A stretch of DNA of 64,000 nt from Burkholderiaceae bacterium. Its GTDB lineage: Bacteria; Pseudomonadota; Gammaproteobacteria; Burkholderiales; Burkholderiaceae_C. The notes under the pieces were generated by a model. That model was not told the origin of the DNA, did not search any database, and saw nothing but the letters and a program-made list of their open reading frames with translations. Shown piece after piece: positions 26,282-35,211 of the stretch. Both the position numbers and the translations under genes were made by a program. The stretch covers positions 682,001 to 746,000 of the forward strand of contig JAHCKM010000001.1 in assembly GCA_026125795.1 (NCBI GenBank), given 5' to 3'. Every line of letters starts with the position of its first letter. Position 1 is the stretch's first letter.

Positions 26282-26842
26282 ATGGTCACTTCTTCTTCGG
26301 CGCCGACTTCACGCGAGCTTCTGACCGTCGATCTCCGCGGCCTGAAGCCCGCGCTGATCGAGCGGGCTCGTGCTGATGGAGTGCCAGTCTCGGCGCTGGT
26401 TCGGCAGGCGCTGCTCGCGCTGCTGCAAGAGCGCAGTGCTCACCCTCTGAGCGGTTTACCGCACAGCCAGACTCCGGTCAGCAGTCGCGTTCGCGTGTCA
26501 CTGCACCTGGCGCGAGACCAGCGCGACCAACTGCGCTCGCGCGCGGCAGCGTCCGGGCTGCCCGTTGGTGCCTATGTTGTCGCACTGATGCGCCAGCCCA
26601 TCGAGCCGCCGAGCGCTGCCGACCGTGCAGCGCGCACCGCAGCGCTGGTGCGCTCGAACGCAGAACTTGCGACGCTCAGTCGCAACATCGCTCGACTCAC
26701 CGCTCTGCTGCGTCACGGTGCCGCACGCGAGGCGCAGCAATACCGGCAATCGCTTGATGCGCTCGACACCGAAGTCCGAACCCACCTGGCGCTGGCCAGC
26801 GATGTGCTGGCGCAAGACCATGTGCCGCGCCGCCACGCGTAG
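26282..26842 (+). CDS. MobC-like relaxosome accessory protein
   Basis: A 186-residue basic protein. The N-terminal part (RELLTVDLRGLKPALIERAR and VPVSALVRQALLALL) looks like a ribbon-helix-helix DNA-binding domain. The second half has RVSLHLARDQRDQLRSRAAA and a further region LRSNAELATLSRNIARLTAL typical of mobilisation accessory proteins. It sits directly after the candidate oriT and 15 bases before the relaxase gene, so it probably binds oriT and helps load the relaxase. The ATG at 26282 gives MVTSSSAPTSR. Confidence 0.72.
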   Translation: MVTSSSAPTSRELLTVDLRGLKPALIERARADGVPVSALVRQALLALLQERSAHPLSGLPHSQTPVSSRVRVSLHLARDQRDQLRSRAAASGLPVGAYVVALMRQPIEPPSAADRAARTAALVRSNAELATLSRNIARLTALLRHGAAREAQQYRQSLDALDTEVRTHLALASDVLAQDHVPRRHA

Positions 26843-26857
26843 CGCGGAGGAGCTTTC

Positions 26858-27817
26858 ATGGCCGATCCCAACTCGATCGACGGCGTCCTTGTCCAATGGG
26901 GCGACCGCCTGTTCTACCCAGGCAACCGCATCGTCCGACCGCGCCATGAGCCGCGTCTGCATGCGCCGGCGACCCGCGAGCGTGCGGCCGCCATACGCCA
27001 GCGCATCGCAGCCACGATCTTCCGTCGGGCGCCGCAGGTCATGGTCAAGGTCACCGGCGGTGGCCGCGGCATGAAGGCGATCGCCGCGCACTTCCGCTAC
27101 ATCAGCAAGAACGGTCGACTCGACATCGAAGACGATCAGGGCAACGTCTCGCGCGGCAAGGACGCGGTGCGCGAGCTGGCCGACGACTGGCGCTTCGGCG
27201 GCTCGTTCATCGACGACGAGAGCCCGCGGCGTGAGGCGTTCAACATCATGCTGTCGATGGCGCGCGGCACCGACCCGCTGATCGTGCAGCGCGCGGCGCG
27301 CGAGTTTGCCCGCGCCGAGCTGGCCGATCACAAGTACGTGATGGTCCTGCACGACCACCAAGCCAACCCGCACGTGCACCTGAGCGTGCGCGCCGAGTCC
27401 AAGCAGGGCAAGCGGCTCAACCCGCGCAAGGCCGACCTGCACCGCTGGCGCGAGACCTTTGCCGAGAAGCTGCGCGGCTGGGGCATCGATGCCGAGGCCA
27501 CTCGCCAGCCCACGCGCGGCGCGTCGTGCAACTACGACCCGATCTGGCGTGTGAAGGCAAGCGAAGCCGATCGGCTGCGAACGAGCACACCGCGGTTGAA
27601 GGGCGGAAGTGCGGCCCGTTCCAGTCGGGCCGAGGCACTCGAATCGTGGCAGCGCATTGCCGTGGCGCTCGGGTCTTCAGACGCACCCGGCGATCGAGCG
27701 CTCGGCGCGGCCGTCAGTCGGCATGTTGCGGCGATGCAGCGGTCGGTCGTACCTCAGCGCGAGCTGCGCGGCGCCGACTTGCACGAGCCCCAATCGGATC
27801 GCGGAACCGCAAGATAA
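26858..27817 (+). CDS. MOB-P type relaxase (VirD2/TraI-like nuclease domain)
   Basis: A 319-residue relaxase that nicks oriT and stays covalently bound to the transferred strand. The metal-binding histidine motif is HDHQANPHVHLSV near residue 165. The candidate catalytic tyrosine lies in AAHFRYISKNG near residue 80, and RLNPRKADLHRWRETFAEKL follows the histidine motif. There is no helicase or primase domain, and the protein is short. GGAGGAG precedes the ATG. Downstream lies a decayed region, so a longer ancestral C-terminus is possible although the stop looks natural. Confidence 0.88.
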   Translation: MADPNSIDGVLVQWGDRLFYPGNRIVRPRHEPRLHAPATRERAAAIRQRIAATIFRRAPQVMVKVTGGGRGMKAIAAHFRYISKNGRLDIEDDQGNVSRGKDAVRELADDWRFGGSFIDDESPRREAFNIMLSMARGTDPLIVQRAAREFARAELADHKYVMVLHDHQANPHVHLSVRAESKQGKRLNPRKADLHRWRETFAEKLRGWGIDAEATRQPTRGASCNYDPIWRVKASEADRLRTSTPRLKGGSAARSSRAEALESWQRIAVALGSSDAPGDRALGAAVSRHVAAMQRSVVPQRELRGADLHEPQSDRGTAR

Positions 27818-27837
27818 GCCATCAGAAAAAGTGCACG

Positions 27838-28128
27838 TTGGCAGTGCTCACGCACAGGACGTTGAGGCTGGTCCGCGCCGACCTGGCCGCGCTCGGCATG
27901 CCGCCGGCCGAATACGGACAGGTGAACCCCGAGCGGACGCAGCAGATTGGCGCGGCGATCGACTACCTCGGCTGCGACGGATTGATCGCACCATCAGCGC
28001 GCTGGCCGTGCGACAACCTGATGCTGTTCGCTCGACGGTTCAGCGCGGAGAACAAGCTGGAGAGGCGCGGCATCGAGGAGGTAGCGTGGGTTGAATGGGG
28101 CAGGGCGAACGGCCTGATTGCGAGTTGA
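27838..28128 (+). pseudogene. C-terminal remnant of a RES-domain toxin
   Basis: The frame from about 27838 reads LRLVRADLAALGMPPAEYG, then TQQIGAAIDYLGCDGLIAPS and DNLMLFARRFSAENK. This matches the C-terminal half of RES-domain (NAD-degrading) toxins, whose end typically reads 'GLIAPSAR...NLVLF'. No start codon, N-terminal catalytic half or antitoxin gene is present in front of it; the relaxase ends 20 bases earlier. It is most likely a truncated toxin left by a rearrangement. Confidence 0.55.
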
Positions 28129-28482
28129 GATCAAGGCGCGGTGCAAGGACTCAACCGTGTCGGCCAACGACGCGCACCGGGTCACACCGAGCTATTGCAG
28201 TCCGGGGCGCAAACCATCTCGATGCGGCCCAAGACGCGCTTGGACTTCAACGAAGAGTTCTGACGATGCACGCCACAGAGGAAGCACGAGCGCGTATTGC
28301 CAGCTCCTGTGAACGGCGAGCCCGGGGCCTTCGTCGAATAGCGCAGGCCGTCTGCTGAAAGGCGGGTCGATACGACTGATTTGCTCATCGCCGTATTGTC
28401 GTCGGCCTACATCCTGATACTGCTCAGCGGTCGTGAGCCGCTTCGACGCATCGACGATGCTCGCTACCTCGCAAGGCGCATC
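28129..28482. other. No recognisable gene
   Basis: About 350 bases between the RES remnant and the XRE-type regulator. Short open frames here have no recognisable protein features. Probably rearrangement debris. Confidence 0.4.
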
Positions 28483-28923
28483 TCAACCCTTGGCGTCGAG
28501 GCTTGCAAGAATCTTGGCGACGTCCCTTCGGCCGAGCTTGCGAACTGCCGCGATGCCCGGCATGTTGGCGGCGCGCGGGCGGGCTTCTCCGTTTTCCCAC
28601 TTGTAGACCGACTGCCCTGACGCGCCGAGCAGCCTGCCCATGTCGCTGGCCGACAAACTCAGGCGCTTGCGATGCGATGCGAGGCCCTTCGGGCTGAAAC
28701 GGAATCCGGAATCTTCATTATCGGGTTCTGGTGAAGCCGCCGAATGCTGTGCTTTCTGGGCCTGCCTTACCTGTCGCTCGAGGGCGTCGGTGCGCCGTTT
28801 GAGTGCGGCTATCTCGGAGCGGTAGGTGGCCGCAGCCTTCTTGAGCGCACCGGTTTCCGCACGCACCGCTTTGCGCGCGAGGCGGGCGGTTTCTGTTTTG
28901 AGTAGCGAGGCGATGTTCGGCAT
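28483..28923 (-). CDS. XRE-type helix-turn-helix regulator with N-terminal coiled coil
   Basis: A 146-residue protein. Residues 1-60 form a charged coiled coil (RAETGALKKAAATYRSEIAA and following heptads). A linker of about 30 residues leads to a C-terminal helix-turn-helix, LSASDMGRLLGASGQSVYKW with ENGEARPR after it. The ATG giving MPNIASLLKTE is the likely start. Similar proteins are widespread in Betaproteobacteria with no assigned target. It is transcribed away from the IetA/IetS module and could regulate it, but it may simply be an accessory chromosomal-type gene. Confidence 0.72.
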   Translation of the reverse strand: MPNIASLLKTETARLARKAVRAETGALKKAAATYRSEIAALKRRTDALERQVRQAQKAQHSAASPEPDNEDSGFRFSPKGLASHRKRLSLSASDMGRLLGASGQSVYKWENGEARPRAANMPGIAAVRKLGRRDVAKILASLDAKG

Positions 28924-29441
28924 GGGGCTAAGCGAAAAAGTGCTTATCACAGCTTAGCGAAGCCGTGTGTGTTGCGACGCACCTAATGGATCGCACACGG
29001 CACGTCCGGCCTGGGCCGGCGATGAACTAGCGCTTGAGACTGAGCAGAGTCACTCGTCACCCACGGCGTGAACGACACCTGCGACCGTTACCAGTCGTTC
29101 GCCGGTTGGGGCAGTCTACGATCGCTTCACCTCCAACACAGGTGCTCGGAGTACAGCGCCAGGGCCCGGTGGCGATGGGACCGGGCTTGCCCAGCGCGAA
29201 CTGGAACACCCGACCCGTTGCTGACGCTGAAATGCGTGGCATGCAGGCATCGCGTGAGCACCGATCTAAGAGTGTCAACTCTCATTGACGCCTGAGTGCC
29301 GCTGCGCGAGCGGACGACTCGACCGGTCCACTGGTCAGGTGACCAGCGGAACGATCGCAGGGAAAATTGGGACAACTAGCAAGGTTTCTGAAACGAATCA
29401 GCCATAAAGTGCGACAATGAGTCGAAAAGTCGGATCAACTC
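28924..29441. other. Intergenic region in front of the defence module
   Basis: About 520 bases without a credible gene. It must hold the promoters of the divergent regulator and of the AAA ATPase gene. No clear terminator or repeat is visible. Confidence 0.4.
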
Positions 29442-30614
29442 GTGGACCACTTGTCGGAAGTTCTCAAGATACTCGATGGCGCACTGCGCGCCAACGCGAG
29501 CATGGCATCGAACTATGCCGGCCTCCTTGCGGACAAGCTGGAGCAGTCTGGCGATCGACAACAAGCGCGTCAGATCCGTGAACGCCTCGCGCGCGCGCCA
29601 GTGGGGCTGGCGACGGCTCAGGACGGTGCTCGGGGGATCAGTCTGGACAATCTGCCCGTGGATGGCGAGAGTCGGCTGCACACCATCGACGTCAGCCAAC
29701 CGACCGCGGACCTCGTTCCGTTGGTGCTACCCAGCGCAATCGAGATGCGGGTGCGCGAGTTTCTCGAAAGCGTTCGCCACCACGATGCCCTGTCCCAGGC
29801 AGGCGCTTCGTTGGCCAACAGACTGCTGGTGCACGGCCCACCAGGGACGGGGAAGACCCAACTAGCCCGCTGGCTGGCCGCCCAACTTGCGGTCCCCCTG
29901 CTCACTGTGCGTTGCGACACGCTGGTCAGTAGCCTGCTCGGACAGACCAGCCGAAATTTGCGCCGCGTCTTCGAGTACGCGGAACAGCGGCCGTGCGTGC
30001 TCTTTCTTGACGAGTTCGACGCCCTCGGCTCGGCTCGAGGAAACGAACGAGATGTGGGTGAACTGCAGCGAGTGGTCATAGCGCTGCTGCAAAACATCGA
30101 CGCGATGCCCGACAGCACAGTTCTGCTGGCATCGACTAATCACGATCAACTGCTCGACCCGGCTGTCTGGCGACGCTTCAGCTTTCGCATCCCCATGCCC
30201 ATGCCGGATGCAGTCATGCGAGAACAACTTTGGTCGCAGTTCCTGGGTTCGTACGCACCGAAGGACCTGCGCATGACAACACTCGTGGGTCGCTCCGAAG
30301 GCGTGAGCGGGGCGGTGATCGAGCAGGTGTCACTGGATGCCAAGCGCAGCGCAGTCCTGGCAGGGCTGCCGCAAGTCGATGAAGACGAACTATTCAGGCG
30401 CCTTGGTCTGGCCATGGCGCTGATGGAGAGCGTGCCGCTGAGCACGCGCGAAGCGGAGATCAATTGGTTGCGTCGTTGGGACCAAAAAATCTTCTCGCTA
30501 CGGACGCTGGCCAAGCTCTACAAAATCTCATTGCGCCACGTCACCAACATAACGCAGGAAGGGAGCGCAGATGGCAACAAGGAGGACGGGAAGCCGCTCA
30601 TCGAACCAGAGTGA
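29442..30614 (+). CDS. ietA: AAA+ ATPase of an IetA/IetS-type defence or toxin-antitoxin pair
   Basis: A 390-residue AAA+ ATPase. Walker A is HGPPGTGKTQLARWLA near residue 133, Walker B is CVLFLDEFDALGSARG near 185, and an arginine-finger region reads LDPAVWRRFSFRIPMP. The N-terminal 60 residues are helical. The next gene is a subtilisin-like protease starting 44 bases before this stop, the arrangement called ietAS. On an Agrobacterium Ti plasmid this pair acts as a plasmid-stabilising toxin-antitoxin, and it also appears among experimentally tested antiviral gene sets. The ATPase is thought to restrain or direct the protease. Start is a GTG with a weak ribosome site; an ATG 20 codons later is possible. 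Confidence 0.82.
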   Translation: MDHLSEVLKILDGALRANASMASNYAGLLADKLEQSGDRQQARQIRERLARAPVGLATAQDGARGISLDNLPVDGESRLHTIDVSQPTADLVPLVLPSAIEMRVREFLESVRHHDALSQAGASLANRLLVHGPPGTGKTQLARWLAAQLAVPLLTVRCDTLVSSLLGQTSRNLRRVFEYAEQRPCVLFLDEFDALGSARGNERDVGELQRVVIALLQNIDAMPDSTVLLASTNHDQLLDPAVWRRFSFRIPMPMPDAVMREQLWSQFLGSYAPKDLRMTTLVGRSEGVSGAVIEQVSLDAKRSAVLAGLPQVDEDELFRRLGLAMALMESVPLSTREAEINWLRRWDQKIFSLRTLAKLYKISLRHVTNITQEGSADGNKEDGKPLIEPE

Positions 30615-32877
30615 TCAGCAACCTCAAGCAGACACGCGCAACCCGTTTCAGCACGTCCCGTTTGCCGAGCGGGACCTCCGCGGCGTCGAGCCGGGGGGCA
30701 GTGCCCCGAAGGTCTTCGTCGAGGTTGACACCAACTACCGCGAGGCACTCGCAGGAACGCTCGACGCCGCCGCCCAGCAGCTAGAGGCGGAGCTTGTTGC
30801 CTTCCCGCATTCGCTCGGACCAATGGTCGTCCGGCTTCGCGACGACGGCATTGCAAAGTCTCATCGGCCGCTGAAGCTCTTGGATGAAACCGGCCTTGTG
30901 CCTGCAGGGCACGAGCGGGTAGAGGAGATGCTCGTCGGCGCGCACCGCGCCAGCATCGCCGCGCTTCGTAGCGTCATCCTGGAACGGGACATCCAGGCCA
31001 TTCGTGCGAACTTGAGCGTCATCCGGCGCATCGACCCATGGTCACGCGCTAGGCGCAACCCTGAGGGTACCCTCGCTCTGCGCGAACGCGGAAGCGCGCT
31101 CCTACGGCTGTTCCGCTACGGGAACGATGCGGCAAACGCGCAACTGTTCGAGTCGATCAAGACCCTGATGAGCCGACTCGGGCTCAAGCACCGTTTCTTT
31201 CGTCAGGGTCGGCATGGCTGGTTCTACCTCTGTCTCTCTGCGCTCGCGGACATTGCGGAAGAGAAGTTCGACGTGTTGCTCGGCTTCCCCGGCGTCCGAC
31301 GTTTGATGCCAGAGCCCCTGTATCACCAGACCGCGACTGCGGGCGCGCCGGCCCCGACCGCACCACGTTCCTTGCCGTTGCCAGCAGCACCAGGACTGCC
31401 GACAGTCGCGGTATTCGATACGGGCGTAGCTCCGACAGCGACCGACCTACAACCTTGGCTGGTTGGCTCAGAGACCTTCGTCCTGCCGCCCGAGACCGAC
31501 CATCAGCACGGCACGATGGTGGCCTCGCTGGTCGCCGGCGCCCACACACTCAACGCAAGCCATGCGGACCTGCCCGCCGTGGGTTCGCGGGTCTACAACG
31601 TGTGCGGCTTGGAGTCAGTCGCAGGCGGCGGCCGCATCAGCGATCTGACGACGAGGCTCGAGGACGCGTTGAAGCGGCGGCCGGACGTCCGCGTGTGGAA
31701 TCTCTCGCTCGGGATGCGCGTTCCATGCAACGAACAGACGTTCAGCGAGTTCGCACAGACCCTTGATCGGTTGAGCGATCAACACAACGTTTTGTTCGTA
31801 GTAGCCGCAGGCAACTACTTGGACGTACCACGCCGTACGTGGCCCAGTGCGCCAGGGCTGCTGGACCGCATCTCGAGCCCCGGCGAGTCCGTGCGCGCGC
31901 TGACGGTCGGGTCGGTATGTCACCTCTCCGACCCGTCAGCACTGAATGCAGCTGGGGAGCCGGCGGCCTATAGCCGGCGTGGACCTGGGCCGGTCTTCAC
32001 ACCGAAGCCAGACATCGTCCACATCGGCGGCGGGGTACATCAGCCATGGAACACGGGCGGCTCCAGCGTCGCAGTGCTGTCTGCCGCTAATACGACGGTC
32101 CGGAGTTTCGGTACCAGCTTCGCCGCGCCGGTCGCTGCCAGCATGGCCGCGCACGCTTGGCAGGCAATGGAAGGTCAGCCAGGACTGACGCCGAGTCCGT
32201 CATTGGTCAAGGCAGTGATGATCCATGCCGCGCAGCTTTCGTCGCCCGCCTACTCTGCCGTTGAACGGCGCTACTACGGCACGGGCCTGCCAAAGGACGT
32301 CATCACCGGCCTGTACGACCGCGCAGACAGCTTCACCCTTGTGTTCGAGGCCCGTCTCGTTCCAGGGATGCGATGGCGAAAGGCACCGTATCCCATACCG
32401 GCAGGCTTGTTGCGCGATGGAAGGTTGGCCTGCGAGGTGATCATCACCGCGGCCTACTCGCCGCCTGTGGACCCCGACGCCGGAGCCGAGTACGTGCGTG
32501 CGAACGTCGAGCTCAGCTTCGGGACCTTGGACGGCGACAACATCGCCAGCAAGGTGCCCATGAAAGGCGAGGACGGGACGGACGGCTATGAGGCAATGCA
32601 GGTAGAGCACGGCGGCAAATGGGCGCCTGTGAAGATCCATCGGAAGCGCTTCTCCCAGGGGATCGGCGGGACTGATTGGGCGCTACAGGCCAGAATGTTC
32701 ATGCGTGCATTTGAGCCAGCAATTGCGGAGAGCCTTCAGGTCCACGTCATCTGTACGTTGCGAGCACTCGACGGAAACCCGGATGTTCATGCACAAGGCT
32801 TGCAGGCGCTGGCCACAACCAACTGGGTCCGGCAGGACCTACCTCTCCGTGTGCCGGTCCGTTCGGGGGCTCAGTAG
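30571..32877 (+). CDS. ietS: Subtilisin-like serine protease of the IetA/IetS-type pair
   Basis: A 768-residue S8-family protease without a signal peptide, hence probably cytoplasmic. The N-terminal 260 residues form a non-catalytic domain of unknown fold. The catalytic triad is visible: Asp in PTVAVFDTGV near residue 278, His in DHQHGTMVASLVAG near 310 and Ser in SFGTSFAAPVAASMAAH near 515. The oxyanion Asn is probably in VVAAGN. About 230 C-terminal residues follow. The gene overlaps ietA in another frame. Likely the toxic effector that is released or activated on infection or loss of the element. Confidence 0.85.
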   Translation: MATRRTGSRSSNQSDQQPQADTRNPFQHVPFAERDLRGVEPGGSAPKVFVEVDTNYREALAGTLDAAAQQLEAELVAFPHSLGPMVVRLRDDGIAKSHRPLKLLDETGLVPAGHERVEEMLVGAHRASIAALRSVILERDIQAIRANLSVIRRIDPWSRARRNPEGTLALRERGSALLRLFRYGNDAANAQLFESIKTLMSRLGLKHRFFRQGRHGWFYLCLSALADIAEEKFDVLLGFPGVRRLMPEPLYHQTATAGAPAPTAPRSLPLPAAPGLPTVAVFDTGVAPTATDLQPWLVGSETFVLPPETDHQHGTMVASLVAGAHTLNASHADLPAVGSRVYNVCGLESVAGGGRISDLTTRLEDALKRRPDVRVWNLSLGMRVPCNEQTFSEFAQTLDRLSDQHNVLFVVAAGNYLDVPRRTWPSAPGLLDRISSPGESVRALTVGSVCHLSDPSALNAAGEPAAYSRRGPGPVFTPKPDIVHIGGGVHQPWNTGGSSVAVLSAANTTVRSFGTSFAAPVAASMAAHAWQAMEGQPGLTPSPSLVKAVMIHAAQLSSPAYSAVERRYYGTGLPKDVITGLYDRADSFTLVFEARLVPGMRWRKAPYPIPAGLLRDGRLACEVIITAAYSPPVDPDAGAEYVRANVELSFGTLDGDNIASKVPMKGEDGTDGYEAMQVEHGGKWAPVKIHRKRFSQGIGGTDWALQARMFMRAFEPAIAESLQVHVICTLRALDGNPDVHAQGLQALATTNWVRQDLPLRVPVRSGAQ

Positions 32878-32958
32878 TTCAATGGGCCGCGATGACCCTG
32901 GTGCGGTACTCGAACAGCGCAACCTCTTTGCGAATCACAACAGGGAAAGTGGGCGCGG

Positions 32959-33756
32959 ATGATTCGCTTTCATGAAGGGTCCGGCTCGAGTGAGATCGAG
33001 CTGTTGGACGCGGCCTTCACACAGGCCGAATGGACCAAACTACACGCTGTCGCGGTCCGGCTCCTCGAGCGCCGCGGTCACTTTCCGGCGAGCGAGTTTC
33101 TGTCCCAGCATCCCTTCGGCCTCTTCCACGGGACTAACGGCTTTGGTGACGACTTCTGCGTGCTCTACATGCAGGCCGAGATGGACAAGTACGTCGAACT
33201 CGCTGAGATGGCCGACGACGTGCAAATGCGCCACAACGCCAAGCGCGCCGCTGAAGCTGTCGGGGAAGTGAGCGGCCAACATGTGCGCTTCGTGGCCATG
33301 GATCTTATGCAAGACACTGGACTCGCGGCCGTTGCGCCGCCGGTCCTCGAGATCACGTCCGACGCTGTTGAGCGTGCGCTCCGGGACGCCGAGCACCTGC
33401 TCGCGACCCAGGGAGCGACAAGTGGTGTGGACAGGATCCACACAGCGTTCCATGGGTACCTGCGCGCGCTTGCCTCGAGAGCCAACCTCAGTCACTCAGA
33501 CACAGCGGGGGTAACGGAGCTATTTCGCCTGATCCGTTCACAGCACCCATCGTTCGCCGCATGTGCAGCTCACCAAGCTGAGATCGACAAGATCCTGCGA
33601 GCCCTCGCGAACGTTGTCGACACGTTGAATCCACTGCGCAATCAAGGCAGCGTGGCCCATCCCAACGTCGACCTCTTGGCAGAGCCGGAGGCGATGCTAT
33701 TCATCAACAGCGTTCGATCTCTGCTTCACTACATGAACGCGAAGACGAAGATGTAG
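32959..33756 (+). CDS. Abortive-infection (Abi_C-like) domain protein
   Basis: A 265-residue protein. The C-terminal third has ALANVVDTLNPLRNQGSVAH followed by NVDLLAEPEAMLFINSVRSL, the layout of the abortive infection C-terminal domain (RN...xxH motif of a HEPN-like helix bundle). The N-terminal part has no motif I recognise. It follows ietS by 81 bases in the same direction, so it is probably part of the same defence operon, although ietAS is normally described as two genes. The RNxxxxH motif suggests an RNase activity. That is inference. Confidence 0.72.
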   Translation: MIRFHEGSGSSEIELLDAAFTQAEWTKLHAVAVRLLERRGHFPASEFLSQHPFGLFHGTNGFGDDFCVLYMQAEMDKYVELAEMADDVQMRHNAKRAAEAVGEVSGQHVRFVAMDLMQDTGLAAVAPPVLEITSDAVERALRDAEHLLATQGATSGVDRIHTAFHGYLRALASRANLSHSDTAGVTELFRLIRSQHPSFAACAAHQAEIDKILRALANVVDTLNPLRNQGSVAHPNVDLLAEPEAMLFINSVRSLLHYMNAKTKM

Positions 33757-33947
33757 ACAGATGACCGGGCGATCGGGCACTGAACAGGACCGAGTCAACT
33801 ACCAAAGCGAGCGACCGCTTGGTGACAGACAGCGTGAGTTCGCCGGTCCGAGTCGACCGTCAGCAACCGCTGCAGAGCGCCTCTCGCTCATACTTCGTGG
33901 TGGTACGCCGCTTGCCCGGTTTCGCGCAGAGCAACCAGGAGAAAGCT

Positions 33948-34160
33948 ATGGCTGACAACAAGCAGGAAGTCGGCAAGCCGGACCGCGACCGCATCGACAA
34001 GGATGATCTCTCCGAGGTCCGCCGAGTCGCTACCAAGTGCGGCACTTCCACTGCCGCCGTGCGCGAAGCAATTGCCAAAGTCGGGCCGATGCGTGCGGAT
34101 GTCGAGCGGGAGCTCACCAAAGGCGAATGGTCCGCATCGGGATCGGCAGGGGCCGAGTAG
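33948..34160 (+). CDS. DUF3606-like small protein
   Basis: A 70-residue charged protein, MADNKQEVGKPDRDRIDKDD onwards, with the DUF3606 pattern (LSEVRRVATKCGTSTAAVRE then IAKVGPM), which looks like a helix-turn-helix fold. AGGAGA lies before the ATG. Function unknown; copies are common as stress-related small genes and on mobile elements. It is placed between the Abi-type gene and the SRAP-like gene. Confidence 0.72.
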   Translation: MADNKQEVGKPDRDRIDKDDLSEVRRVATKCGTSTAAVREAIAKVGPMRADVERELTKGEWSASGSAGAE

Positions 34161-34247
34161 TTTCGATGATGCCGGTGGCAGGGGGGCTAGCCCCGCCACT
34201 TCCCGACCCGCGGGCGGTAGCATGCCAACCCTGACAGGGGGAAGCGC

Positions 34248-35180
34248 GTGTGCTACTCGGCTCGGATCTTGGCTGACTATCGCCGCTACGTGCGCATGTT
34301 CGGCGCGAAGGCAAGCCTGGGCGAGTTCGTCGACCTGTTCCTGCGCCGGCAGAGCGACCCTGAGGCCCGGATCATCATCCCGAAGAGCGTCGAGACCGCG
34401 TTCGACGACCCGCGGGGCGACGAGGAGCAGCGGGCCAAGCAGGCGATCGACGCGTTTCGCACGCAGCAGTCGACGACGTTTGAACAGGAGCTGTTCAAGC
34501 AGCGCAAGCGCCTGGCCGATGCAGAGCGCACGCTCGCGACCAAGACCACGAAGGCGGCCACCGAGAGCAAACGCATCGCGACCGAGGAGGTCGAATGGTT
34601 GCTCGGCAAGCTGGCCGGCCTACGCGGCCCGGATCTCACCGAAGACGACATGCGCATTTTCCCCGGCCACTATGCGCCGGTCATGGTGTGGGAGAACGGC
34701 CAGCGCGTCGTCAAGCCGATGCGCTATCAGTGCCGGCCACCAGGCAAGCCACCGCATTGGGATGCGAAGTACCCCGGCACGTACAACGCGCGACGCGACA
34801 ACCTCGAGGGCGAGTTCTGGCGCGGGCTGTTCGGCCGCTCGCACGGGGTGATGGTCATTCAAGGCTTCTACGAGCACGTGAAGCGTGACGGCGCGAACGT
34901 CGTGCTCGAGTTCCATCCGCGGCCCGAGCAGGACATGCTCGTTGCCTGCCTGTGGTCACGCTGGACGGCGCGCGGCCAGCCGGACCTTCTCTCCTTCGCG
35001 GCAATCACGGACGAACCGCCGGCGGAGATCGCAGCTGCGGGGCATGACCGCTGCGTCATTCCGATCAAGCCCGAGCACGTCGACGCGTGGCTCAACCCCG
35101 AGCCGAAGAACCTCGCCGCGATCTACGCAATCCTCGACGACCGGCCGCGGCCGTACTTCGAGCACCGGCTGGCGGCTTAG
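34248..35180 (+). CDS. SRAP/HMCES-like DNA-protein crosslink protein with extra internal helical insert
   Basis: A 310-residue SOS-response-associated peptidase (YedK/HMCES) family protein that caps abasic sites in single-stranded DNA. The catalytic Cys2 follows the initiator (GTG start; MCYSA). Also visible are the Asn in GTYNARRDNLEGEFW, the Glu in VIQGFYEHVKR and the His in AAGHDRCVIPI. Unlike YedK (about 220 residues) it has a charged helical insertion of roughly 80 residues after the first strand (about 40-125, rich in Glu/Lys/Ala). AGGGGGAA precedes the start. On a conjugative element it would protect incoming single-stranded DNA. Confidence 0.85.
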   Translation: MCYSARILADYRRYVRMFGAKASLGEFVDLFLRRQSDPEARIIIPKSVETAFDDPRGDEEQRAKQAIDAFRTQQSTTFEQELFKQRKRLADAERTLATKTTKAATESKRIATEEVEWLLGKLAGLRGPDLTEDDMRIFPGHYAPVMVWENGQRVVKPMRYQCRPPGKPPHWDAKYPGTYNARRDNLEGEFWRGLFGRSHGVMVIQGFYEHVKRDGANVVLEFHPRPEQDMLVACLWSRWTARGQPDLLSFAAITDEPPAEIAAAGHDRCVIPIKPEHVDAWLNPEPKNLAAIYAILDDRPRPYFEHRLAA

Positions 35181-35211
35181 TCGTCTGTGTTGCTTGGCTC
35201 CTGCGAAGCGT

